Assembly (NCBI GenBank): GCA_033065855.1
Contig: JAVXUO010001587.1
Coordinates: forward strand, 186,001-250,000
Direction: 5' to 3'
Source: Escallonia rubra
Taxonomy: Eukaryota; Streptophyta; Magnoliopsida; Escalloniales; Escalloniaceae
DNA length: 64,000 nt
The notes beneath the pieces are model-generated. The model was not told where the DNA came from, did not search any database, and saw only the letters and a program-made list of their open reading frames with translations. The translations under genes were made by a program, and so were the position numbers. Shown here in pieces: positions 10,890 to 21,833 of this stretch; the first letter of the stretch is position 1; the number at the start of each line of letters is the position of its first letter.

Positions 10890-13800
10890 TCTAAGCGGGG
10901 TGGAACAATGAATATATTGGCCTTCAACTGATGAAACTTCTTAGTAGACAAGCCTTTCGTAAAGATGTCAGTAAGCTGATCAGAAGTCGATACATATCAG
11001 ACGCTAATACTGTTGGCAACTTTTTCACGAACAAAATGAAAATCAATTTCAATATGTTTTGTACGAGCATGAAAGACTGGATGTTTAGCAAGATATGTAG
11101 CACTAACATTGTCGCAATAAACAACAACAGGTTGTGGGAGAAAGACATCAAGATCACGAAGAAGTTGACGTAACCAATAAGACTCAGCGACAGCATAGGC
11201 AACTGAGCGATACTCAGATTCTGCACTGGACTGGGAAACAGTGGGTTGCTTCTTAGCATGCCAGGAGATAACATTGGAACCAAGAAATAAAGCATTCCCG
11301 GAAGTAGATCTGCGACTGTCAGGACATCGGGCCCAATCAGCATCAGCATAAGCAACCAGAGACAGATGAGAGATGAGGCGCAAGAGAAGATCGTGAATCA
11401 GAGTGCCTTTCAAGTAACGAAAAATTCTCTTGACCGCTTGCAGATGAGTAGTATGAGCGTAATGCATGAATTGACTAACAATACTAACTGAGTAAGCAAT
11501 ATCAGGACGAGTCATAGTCAAATATTGAAGAGCACCAACCATACTGCGATAAATGGTTGGATCATCTAAAAGATCACCATCATGGAACGACGGTTACGTA
11601 TTTGAAGATATCGGAGTAGAAACAGAATTGGTGCCCAGCATATCAAACCAATGAAGTAAAGTAGCAATATAATGATTCTGAGATAAAAATAAACTGGAAG
11701 AGTCACGACGAGCCTCAATACCCAAAAAGAAATGCAAATCCCCAAGATCCTTCATGGCAAAGAGAGGAGAGCGTAGAAATAAATGAAGAGAGTTCCACAG
11801 GATCACTGCCCGTCAAGATAATATCATCAACATAAAGAAGCAAGACAAGCATAGCAGATCCAGACTGACGTATAAACATGGGCGTGTCAGCCTTACTGCA
11901 ATAGAAGCCTTCTTGAAGAAGAAAAGAACTAAAATGTTGAAACCAAGCTTGAGGAGCCTGCTTCAACCCATAGATAGCCCGTTGCAACTTACAAACATGG
12001 TTAGGATAGTGAGGATCAATAAAACCCAGAGGTTGTTTCATATAAACCTCTTCAGTCAATACGCCATGTAAGAATGCATTCTTGACATCCAATTGACAAA
12101 TAATCCAAGAACGAGAAATAGCTAAAGTGAGAACAGTGCGAACAGTGGCGGGTTTAACGACATGACTAAAAGTTTCATTGAAATCAATGCCAGCCTGTTG
12201 TTTAAAACCCTCAGCAACCAAATGAGCTTTAAAACGTTCAATAGAACCGTCAGATTGGAGTTTCACCTTATAAATCCATTTAGAACCGACAAGATTTTTA
12301 GTAGTATTTGGTGGCACAAGAACCCATGTATGATTGGCTAATAAAGCATTAAAGTCATCAGCCATGGCAGCGCGCCATCTGGGATCCTTCACTGCTTGAC
12401 TAAAACAAGATGGTTCCTCTATAGACAAAGAAGTATAAAGAGAAAGAATGTGTTTGGGATTACGAATACCAGCAGGCAACTGAGTAGTCATAGGATGAGA
12501 CTGAGAGGTAGACACCGAGGAAGTATAGGATACTGAGGGTAAGGAAATGGGTTGAGAGGAGACATCAACAGAGGGTGCTAGAGTGGGGATGGTGGTTTCT
12601 GGCACGATGGACGAGCTAGAAGACATGGGAGGAAGCGACGGAGAAGGAGACACATATAACGAAATAGAGGATGGAGAGGGTGTGGGGATGTAGATGAAGA
12701 CACGAGAAGCATGGGAGAAAAGGGTGTGGGTGCTGAGGAAATAGATGAGGGGGTAAGCAAAGGAGCGGGAGAAGGAATATGGACCGGGGAAGTCATGGAG
12801 GAATCTGGTGGACTAGAAGCCAAAAGAGAAGTATATGGGAAAGAAGTTTCGTTAAAAACAACATGTCGACTCGTATAAATGTGCCTTGATATGGGGTCCA
12901 GACAACGATACCCTTTATAGTTGGTGGCGTACCCAAGAAATATACATTTATGGGAATGAGGGGCTAACTTATGGGAAACCCGAGTAGTTAAATTAGGATA
13001 ACATTCACACCCAAAAACATGCAAAATAGAGTAATCAGGTGGACGAGCAAAAAGCGCTTCAAATGGAGATTTTCCGTGACAAACATTGAACGTAGGTAGA
13101 CGATTTATAATAAACACAGCGGTAAAAACAGCATCAACCCAATATGAGAGGGGCATATTTGTGTGAAAAAGTAGAGTGCGAGCCATTTCACTAATATGAC
13201 GATGTTTATGTTCGGCCACCCCATTTTGTTGAGGGGTGTCGGGACATGACTTACGAAAGTGAATACCATGAGTGGTCAGGAAAGACTTAAGGGAGAAATT
13301 ATCATATTCACGGCCACCATCACTTTGGAAGATTTTAATTTTGGTGGAAAATAGATTTTCAACTAGAGTTTTGAAAGCGCAAAAGTGAGTAAAGACTTCA
13401 GACTTGTGTCGAATAGGATAAATCCATGAGAAACGAGAATAATCATCGACAAACACAACATAATACTTGAAACCACAAGTTGAGTAAATTGGAGATGTCC
13501 ATACATCATAATGAATTAAATATAAAGGAACAGTACTACGATGATCATCACGATCAAAAGGTAGCCGGTGAGGCTTTCCTAACTGACAATGAGAACAAAA
13601 ATTTAAAGATTTCGGAGAAAAACTAAGTTCCCCTTTATTACGCAAAGACGACAAAGTACTTGAGCTAGAATGACCAAAACGTTGATGCCAGAGATCCCTG
13701 GTGACACGAGCAGCGACCAGACCATCAAAATGAGATGAAACAAAAATGGAAGAAATAGGATAAAGATCCCCATCAGACTGAGTGGAAAGAAGAAGAGTCC

Positions 13801-15636
13801 CCGTTTTGTTGTCCTTCATAGAAAAATTAGTAGAGGAAAAATTAACTGAACAGTCATTATCACGACATAAACGACTTATGGAAAGCAAATTACGCGACAA
13901 ATGGGGTACATGCAAGACATTATGTAATTGAAGAGGACCATTGGGTGTATGCAAGATAGAGGAATCAACTTTATTTATAGTAAGCAATGCACCATTACTG
14001 ACTAAAATCTTGTTATTACCAGTATAAGGTGAGGAGTTGAAGAGCATACCATCATTGGGTGTCATGTAAGCGGATGCACCACTATCAGGGTACCACTGTG
14101 TATCAGAGGTTTCCGCAACGGCCATAGCAGAGAAAGAGCGTGGAAGGTCATCAGAAGCATATGAGTGATTGAAGCGATTATAACATGCAAGAGCTGAATG
14201 TCCAACTTTCGAGCAAATTTGACAAATAAGGGAGGATCTCATGAGTGTCGAAGAACTAGCACGCACACCAGCAGATGGAGTTGGTAACAAACCACGACCA
14301 CAACCATTATGAACAATGTTCGAACCTGGAGAGCCAAAAGAAGGACGCAGTAAATGAATATCAAAGCCACGAGGCGCAGGCTGTCCAGCAAAGAATCGAT
14401 TGGTTTCATCATAAGAGCGAGATAAGAGACATTTTGGAGTACTTGTGAGCCCACCACGACCTTTGCTACGACCAACAAAATCATGCCCGGGGCCGGAATT
14501 AGTGGCAACAAAGGCAGTGTCATGATGAGAGGCGCCATGGAGATGATGTAAGCGTTGCTCTTGATAAAGAAGCTTGGTCCGAAGATCATTAAAGGATAAG
14601 ACAGTGTTGTTGTTAGTCACCGTGGTGATGAAAGATTCGTACTCCGAAGGGAGACCAACAAGAGCATAAATCACAAGATTTTTGTGTGAAACATGAGAGT
14701 TAATGGCGGCCAATGAATCAGCTAGAGATTTGAGAGTGCGAAGATAAGTCGCCATGGATTGAGTGCCTTTTGGAAGAGATTGCAGTTGTAGTTTTAATTG
14801 AAGCTCTTTAACAACGGATTGGTCATGGAAACGACGCTCTAAAGAGAGCCAAGCATCACGAGAGGAGGTTAATTCATGGACTTCTTGCAGAATGTCTTTG
14901 GTGAGAGTGGCATTAATCCAAGAAAGCAGGCTTTGATCGGTACGAACCCAGGCGGTTTAGGCCGGATTAACAACTTCTTGGCCATTAGAATCACTAACAT
15001 ATTGAGGAGGGCAAGGAAAGGTGCCATCAATATAACCAAGAAGGCCATGACTGATGAGAATGGGCATAAACTGTGACTTCCATAAAATGTAGTTGGTCGC
15101 ATCCAACTTGAGAGAAACAAGATGTGTAACATTGGGAGCAACCAACATAGGCGTGGATGGAAGAGAAGGAGCAGCATCAGAGTGAGAAGAAGTGGACTGT
15201 GCAGAGTAGGATGGGGTAGGATAACCATGTGGTGTAATAGATAAAAGGAAGGGCGGATGAGGCGTGATCGTGTGGGGGGGGGGGGAATAAGGCTGTTGTG
15301 GAGTGGAACAATAGAGGCTGAAGGAGGATGAGTCAAGTAGGGAGAAATAACAGGTTGTTGGAGAAACGGAAAAGTGGTGGAGAAAGGACCAAGGGGGCGA
15401 GTAGCGGTAGCAGAAAACTGAGTGGCGACAGAGGTAGAGGCGTCTACGGCAGCCGACGGAAAACTCATGAATGTTTTTGATGGCATAGAAGGCTGTGACA
15501 GGCCCAAGGTAGAGTACTGGGCAAGATTTTGCGTAGCCATGGGAAGGGTGGGAACAACTGTATCAATTTGAGAGATAACTGGGGAAGTGGAGGGAACAAG
15601 AAGCACGTCAATGGAGGAAGAAGAAGAATAAGCCAT
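10886..15636 (-). pseudogene. Broken Copia gag-pol gene
   Basis: Reading on the minus strand from ATG at 15636, a Ser/Pro-rich gag N-terminus runs into a 12-C homopolymer (15285-15274 in + numbering). There the frame shifts to one containing the conserved gag block LDATNYILWKSQF. A TAA interrupts gag at about 14959. The next long open stretch (14755-12578) holds the CX2CX4HX4C zinc knuckle (CQICSKVGHSALAC), protease DSGAS, the pre-integrase HC-rich block, and integrase with DVW, SDGGREY and QQNGVAEH. A second frameshift lies near 12660-12700 in the Ser/Pro linker. Reverse transcriptase follows with LDVKNAFLHG and catalytic YVDD. A third frameshift lies near 11757-11765, a TAA at 11596-11594 and, in the last part, a TGA at about 10999 where CGA is expected. 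RNase H with YADADWA and the KHIEIDFHFVRE tail is otherwise readable. The product would be a 1500-residue polyprotein if unbroken. Confidence 0.92.
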
Positions 15637-15683
15637 GACCACAAGAGAATAGAAGCAGAAGGCGGCAGATTTGAGGAACAAAA

Positions 15684-15699
15684 CCTGCTCTTGATACCA
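15684..15699 (-). other. Primer binding site (initiator-tRNA-Met type)
   Basis: The site reads TGGTATCAAGAGCAGG on the minus strand directly after the 5' LTR. It matches the usual Copia tRNA-iMet primer site apart from one extra A after TGGTATCA. Confidence 0.85.
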
Positions 15700-15841
15700 T
15701 GAAGAGTTTTGGGTTCCTTAACCCTAATTAGGGTACGACTCATGTATTTATATGTCTAGCAATTACATGAAATGACATAAGTACCCATAGAAAGGGTAAT
15801 TATAATCTCAATTCTAGAACATAATAATATATACACTAACA
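15700..15841 (-). repeat. Copia 5' LTR
   Basis: This is the right copy of the 142-bp terminal repeat, adjacent to the primer binding site. It is short for a Copia LTR. The ATAATAATATATA stretch near its element-5' end is a possible AT-rich promoter core, but this is not established. Confidence 0.95.
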
Positions 15842-15846
15842 GGGAA

Positions 15847-17630
15847 TTTTATCTTTGGCATGAATGCCTTCTTCAGTGTGGAACACTTATTTTTCAGTGT
15901 ATCTAGTTTTTGCTTGTTGCACTTATACTCAGTTTACGAGCTCTAATTGGTTGCGACTATTACATCGTTTTGGGGACTTCCCACCTCAAGCTCCTCCGTG
16001 AAAGCACAACAACATAATACATATGTAACGACCTTCTTATTAATCTATTTTTTGTCTTGCTTCCATACAGATATGGGGATTGTTTGACTCTCCCTCTAAC
16101 TTGTAATGGCCATCTTGACATGCAAATTACCGTGAAATATTTTTAAACATCATTGATCTAGAAGATTTCAAGAACTTCTCGCTTTACAACTTTTTTCCTG
16201 AACGACTCCATTAATTAAGTACACATTATACTTATAGTATAATACCAAAGCAATGGGAGAGGATGAAGTGAACTCGAGTTCTAGCACACAGAGCTGATGA
16301 GCCAATTTAAATTTGTCAAAATTTGACAACAACTTACTTACTGGTGGAACTAGAAGATATTGTGGGAAGTTTCATTCGGATTGCTGCTTTTCTTTTGCCT
16401 TACTAATGACCTTGGTTCCCCTTCTTCCCAATCCTTACTAGATATTTGTGGTGGATTGTAAGTCCAAAATGTAACAGTGAATGTGTACTCACAAACATGT
16501 ATATCTGCAATATTTGTGCAATCGGTTGAGTGCGTGACACAAGCTACTCTTCTAAACTTGAATCTTGTACCAAGCCTTGATGGTCATTCAAAATTCGTTC
16601 ACAGAAGGCCCCTCACCAGCTCAACTGCTTGCAATAATTATCATTCCCCCCCATTCCTTCACCCAACAAACGCCAAAATGGAATGAAAAAAGAACTTGAG
16701 CTGCTACTGTCTTTGCATCTTGCAAGTAGGTGCATATTGGTCTCAGGACATCGGGAAAAATTGTAATAAGTAAAAGAAATGTTATTATGCCTACTTGAAT
16801 AGCTTTTATAGATCCACTAGGTTTGCCCATGTATTACTGTCAAGCTTAATACTTTGGATCTATCATGGTGAGTTATGACCTGATGTTACTTTCTTGTCAC
16901 GTAGACTTGATCAAATAGTTGCGACGGCTTCGAGACTTTTAGTAAATTTTTTAACGGGGTTCTGAAAAATAGTTTAATTTCTTGATGCGAGATATGTTCT
17001 ACTCAATGAATTTTCTTACTCTTGTAACTGGTTGTCTATGACGAATAATGCAATGTTTTGACTATTTAACAAACAAATAAAAAATTACCATCTTCATTTC
17101 AAAATCACCACATCTTGTTCCATTTCTAATTGCAAATTATATCATGACTCTTTTGTATGGCTCCAATCCATGGTATGGCTTTTATGAAATCAGATTCGGT
17201 TACCCTCTGGAAGAAGTAGAATATTGTATACTCTCACCATGTAGAATCTTTGGATATAAAATAATCTCTGGCCTTCTTTAGTCTCTCCTTCTATCACATT
17301 AGCCTTTCATGCTCCTACAGTCTTGAATATTGGAAATAATAGTCCTGAAACATGCAATATTTAAAAAATAAGCTCATCATGTCCAAGTTAGTCTCTACCC
17401 TGATTAAAAAGGTTCTTTCTTGTGGTTGGCGCTAAACATTTCCACAAAATATGGGCAGTTCTTCATGACCCCAACAAATCTAAACCAAACTTCAACGACT
17501 CTTTCTTTCACTTTGGGACTCCGAACTCATTTTGGTGATCCCGCTGCTATTTGTAGACCGATTTCACTAGTTGAGAGCAGCAACATCTTTAGGAGGATGC
17601 ATCCTGAGCTCAAAGATCCGACTCTTAGAA
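15847..17630. other. Non-coding, no gene recognised
   Basis: This is the continuation of the sequence split by the Copia insertion. A minus-strand frame with QKLDTLKNKCSTLKKAFM lies at about 15845-15930, on the other side of the insertion from the FVPGKSC frame. The two are in different frames and no gene can be named. The rest is AT-rich with short open frames only. Confidence 0.4.
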
Positions 17631-17643
17631 TGTAACAAGTTGA

Positions 17644-18862
17644 GTGGATCAAACAACGTAAAACAAGTTAGTGCCGACTTTCTCTCTCTAAAAAGTTGAT
17701 TCTCTGCCTTCTCTCTACAATCTAGCTTTCCACAGCAAAGCCATCGTGACTGCCCCACCGTGTGTTGGCGTGCGTGGGGCGGCGGCCGGATTCTGGCCTA
17801 GCCTTAGATATGTGTTCCGTCTCGTTGTGTGTTGGGTTCTTTGAGGTTTGGTTACTATAGTGGCCGGCGACAGATGGATGGTGGACGACGGGGACAACGG
17901 CAGTGCGGTGAGGTGCCATCTACCTTGGTCTGCGCCGATCTCTCTAGATCTGGGTTATTTTCTTGATATACTAGATCGTTTCGACATAAATCGATGTGGC
18001 CGGAATTCCACCGGTGGTAGCCAGAATTCCACCGGCGGTGGCCAAAATATTGCGGGCAGAGTGTGGGATCACTTACAGACTGTGGGTTGATCGTGCTCAA
18101 TGATATGCTAGATTGACGAGGTTATCGTTGCTAGGGTTATTTTCTTCAAATCTGATAGTGGCCAAATTTCCACCGGCGGCAGCATAAATTTTTCGGCAGC
18201 AGTGCGGGCTCAATAGCAGGCTGGGGGTTGAACATTGTGGTTACTAAATTCTATTTTTGGGGTTTGGAGTGGTACAACGGGTTGTCCTCGAGGGTGGGGG
18301 GGATAAGGCCTCGGGGGGGGGGGGAGGGCTAAGGGGTTTGGGCGTGTGTGTGTTGGGGGGATGAGGATGGGGGGGTTGGGGCCTTGGGAGGGTGGGGCGA
18401 AGGTAATGGGGTAACTTGCTCTAGGAGTATAAGAGGGTTAGGTTGGGGGGAGGGGGAGGGGATGGGGATACAGTCTGGCTTAGCTGGTTATGATTGTTGG
18501 TTTGCTACTCGGGTTTTTCAGTTGGTGTGTTTGGGGTGGCATTGTCGGTAAAATATCGTGACCCATGCAAGGTTTACAGCCTCCTGATTTTGTGCTGTGA
18601 TCCCTTTGATTATTGAGTACACCTTCGATTTTCGTCTCTGGTTGACTTCCTCATTGTAATCTTTGTGCTTTTATATTTTGTTTGTATTGTTTTATTAGGT
18701 GTTGTTTATAACCTATAGGTTAGTTGTTAATTTTCTTGTATAGACAGAGTCACGGAAATGTCGTGACCTTTTCAGCCGTTTGGTAAAATCTTGTAATCGC
18801 TACAAAAGCGCTTTATTATGAAATGAATACTATTCTCATCTTTATATATATAAAAAAAAGAG
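17644..18862 (+). mobile_element. LINE-like or retroposed insertion with A-rich tail
   Basis: A 1.2-kb segment is flanked by the exact 13-bp duplication TGTAACAAGTTGA (17631-17643 and 18863-18875). It ends in an A-rich tail (TATATATAAAAAAAAGAG) just before the right copy. This is the signature of target-primed retroposition on the + strand. No reverse transcriptase is seen. The interior has inexact repeats of AATTCCACCGGYGG (18003-18040, with a related copy near 18165) and a very G-rich part at 18290-18470. It may be a non-autonomous LINE derivative or a retroposed transcript. Confidence 0.65.
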
Positions 18863-18875
18863 TGTAACAAGTTGA

Positions 18876-19452
18876 CGACAGACGTTAGTGTCCACCTTCC
18901 ATCTTTCAGCCTAATTAATAATAAAACCCACTAATTATTTAATTATTAATAACTACAAAAATGGAGTGTCTATACCACCCTTGTTACAAAATAGACAAGC
19001 TTGTACTACTAGTCTTTTACTACCGCAGTGGATTGGCCACTGGCTGGCCTTGCCTCTTAATTGTCAAGTGGGTGACTTTTTTAGCATTGTCTGGGTTGCG
19101 ATAGTACTATGGCTCATTGGAAGGCTCGAAATCAGAATTTACCATTCTCATTGGTTAGGCTTTGAGTTAAAGTGCGTACTACATTTAATTGTGTACGAGA
19201 TACAACACTATTTAAAAGGACAATGGAGAAAGTGTTAAAGCATTATCATCTCGATGATTGTGTGGTTCATGTTGGATCAACCATTTTTTTGTCCTCTATA
19301 TCCAATTCATTTCTTTGATATATGCGCATGTCCAATACCTTCATCCCCAGTATTATGTGCTATGCCAGTGACGGGATCGGAGAATGGTTCCAGGTTTGGT
19401 ATAGGTTTTGTTCTCTTCAAACCCTATTGGATACCTTTGAGTGCTCGTATTG
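18876..19452. other. Non-coding flank of the CACTA element
   Basis: No gene is recognised. The last three bases (TTG, 19450-19452) are the left target duplication of the CACTA insertion. Confidence 0.5.
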
Positions 19453-19800
19453 CACTACAAGAAAAAAGGCTTTTAGCGACGGGAAAATCCGTCGCTAAAA
19501 GCCTTTATTCCGTCGCTAAAACAATTAGCGACAGATTCACCGTCGTTAAAAGTTCCTCGTATAAAAGTCCGTCAGTAATAGTTTAGCGACGGAATTTTGA
19601 ACTTCGTCGCTAAATATGTAATTTTTTGCGACGGATTGATTTTTAATTAGCGACAGATATTCCGTCGCTAATTATATTTTAAGTATTTTTAATTTATTTT
19701 CTTTTTTATAAAATTAGCGACGGAATAAATTTTTAGCGACCGTCGCTAAAAAGCTTATTTAGCGACGGATTTAATCCGTCGCCAAAAATCAATTTTTTTT
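19453..19800. repeat. CACTA left TIR and subterminal motif array
   Basis: After the CACTACAAGAAAA terminus there are about 15 copies of a TTAGCGACGG-type motif in both orientations within about 330 bp. They include the palindrome TTTAGCGACCGTCGCTAAA near 19732. In En/Spm such subterminal motifs bind TNPA, and by analogy these are candidate TNPA-binding sites. Confidence 0.85.
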
Positions 19801-20047
19801 TGAATTTTTTTTATTTTTCAATTACCCAGACCTGTAATATAATTTTCATTTCTCAACAACAACGCGCAATAATCAATACAGAAAGAAATATATATAATCA
19901 ATTATAAAAAATATTTCAATATAAAAAAGACTCATATGTACAAGCCGGGAACCGAATACAGCCGGTTAGGGGAGGGGAGAAGAGTACAAGCTGGGCGCGG
20001 GGGGCGGGGGGGGGGGGGGGCTAGGAACGGGAACGGGAAGGGTCTCA

Positions 20048-21663
20048 TCAGGGGTCACCGAGTCCCGGATCTGGATCCTGCTGATTCGGGGCCGGCTCGG
20101 CATGTCCAATAATCCCCTGTTCCCTGATCATCCTCACCACCACTGTAGCAATGCACTGGATCTCCTCGTCGTCCAATTGACTCTGAGGAGCCGGTGTCTG
20201 TGGAGGGGCAGCAGGGGGTGAGGACGCTCCTATCACGACACGAGCAGTCGTGCTAGGCAGGCCGCGTATGCGGCCTTTCGGCCGATTCACGACCTCCGGC
20301 GTATTCAGCCATCGTTTCAACCCCCCAATACTCGCAGCCGTACTAGTGGATGCTGATGGCTGTCCGGACTGCTGCTCGGACCCCCTTAGCTGTTCATACG
20401 AGGCCTGCAAAAACAGTGGTTTAACGATATGTTAGGGCATTAATTAACGAAACGTACATTGAGGATAGAAAGACAAAACATTAACAACTTAAATAAATTG
20501 ACTCACATCGATCCGCCGGGCAATATCTGAAATATAGTCACCCGCCTGGTGCGCCTCGTCCTTGTCCTTCTTCCGCACGTGCATCTGACTATAGGTCAGA
20601 GCTATGACCTCATCCTCCTCCAGATCCGGGTGCTCGACCGCGTTCATGTGTCGGACGATGTTGTGTGGCACCGACCCCCCCGTGTGCGTCGGATCTCTGT
20701 TCTGTCTGTTCTCGGCCCCGCTCTTACTCTTGGCATCCCAGCCTAGATCCGTTGCCCACCGATCTATCATCTCCCCCCATACACGGTGAGATATCCAATG
20801 TGGGGGATATCTCGTCATCTCCGTCATCGGGGCACCCTCGGGCCGCAAGTTCTTTGCCCAGTCCCGTGCGTCGTGGAGCCATCGGCGGTAATTCTTGCCG
20901 ATGTAGGCAAAGAAGGCCTGCTGCCCCAGTGCCTGTTGCTGAGGCGTGTCAAACGTAAACCCCTCATTTAAGGCATTCAATAACACAAATTATGACCAGA
21001 AAACAAACTGTAACTAAACATTTACTACCGCTGAAAAAAATACTTCACCGTACCAGCCACTCCTCCCATAGGGATCCCAGTCCTTCCAGTACAGGCGTGG
21101 CTCGAAGAATCGGCCATTCACAAGAACGCCAATCTTCGTCCTCGCCAGATTCTCCAGGATCCTGCCAAAGAAGTAAATAAATAAATTAATACAGTTCAAA
21201 TATAAATTAACACCCCAAAATTTTAAATTTAAGGCATGAGGTGATATTTTTAGTATTTACAGGCCCTCCTGCGTGAGCGTAACTCTCTATTTACGCTGGG
21301 GGTCGATGCGTACCCCGCGTGTCGGACCACGGCCTCGTTGAGATCCTACAAAACACAGACATTAATACAGTTCAAATATACTTTAAATATAAGGCTAGCG
21401 AAAATGTACTAAACACCGTTATAAACTATACCTGAGGTAGAACCCACGGAAGATGGAGAATGTACGCGCGTGTGGGATGAATCTGCGTCGGGCTGGGGCG
21501 ACGGCTCGGGTTGGGGCTGGAGCTGGGGCCCTATCTGCTGTCCGCGATCACTCTGTGCCTCGTCATCAGTAGGCAATGACGAGGTGGGACCCACCGGGGA
21601 GGAAGCAGCTCGGCGTCCAGCCCGACCACGAATAGCCCGTATCCTATCCATATCTGACTTCAT
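20048..21663 (-). CDS. TNPA-like protein of the CACTA element (Transposase_24 family)
   Basis: Five exons are proposed: 21663-21432, 21345-21261, 21161-21029, 20962-20507 and 20404-20048. Phases agree across all junctions and give about 420 codons. Exon 1 encodes an RIRAIRGRAGRR basic start and a Gln/Pro-rich stretch. Exon 2 carries the family motif RGRGPTRGVRID. Exons 3-4 hold ENLARTKIGVLV, YRRWLHDARDW and the hallmark GGSVPHNIVRHMN followed by a region rich in charged residues. Exon 5 is a Pro/Gln-rich tail ending GLGDP. In En/Spm, TNPA binds subterminal motifs and regulates transposition; that role is assumed here. An in-frame TAG (21289-21287) breaks exon 2 after PQRK. Avoiding it with an earlier donor would break the phase of exon 3. 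ATG at 21651 is an alternative start. Confidence 0.8.
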
Positions 21664-21833
21664 ATAGATTATATACAAAGACATTAACACGTGAAAAACA
21701 ATAATTTAGGCATAAATCATCATCGACACTATATATATATATATATTTATGAACGGATGTGCAAAAACACATCAATAAACACCAAGTTCTAAAATGTTAC
21801 TACATTTTTCCCGTGATGTTACAACATTACAAG

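Larger units (their letters stand above)
10737..15841 (-). mobile_element. Ty1/Copia LTR retrotransposon, full-length but defective
   Basis: This is a complete 5105-bp insertion on the minus strand. Both ends are 142-bp LTRs (5' LTR 15700-15841, 3' LTR 10737-10878) running TGTTRG...CTTCA in element orientation. The flanks are the perfect 5-bp target duplication GGGAA (10732-10736 and 15842-15846). A primer binding site TGGTATCAAGAGCAGG adjoins the 5' LTR and a polypurine tract adjoins the 3' LTR. Domain order is gag, protease, integrase, reverse transcriptase, RNase H, which is the Copia order. The coding frame is broken many times, so the copy is not autonomous. The LTRs differ at 5 of 142 positions (about 3.5 percent). 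Confidence 0.96.
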
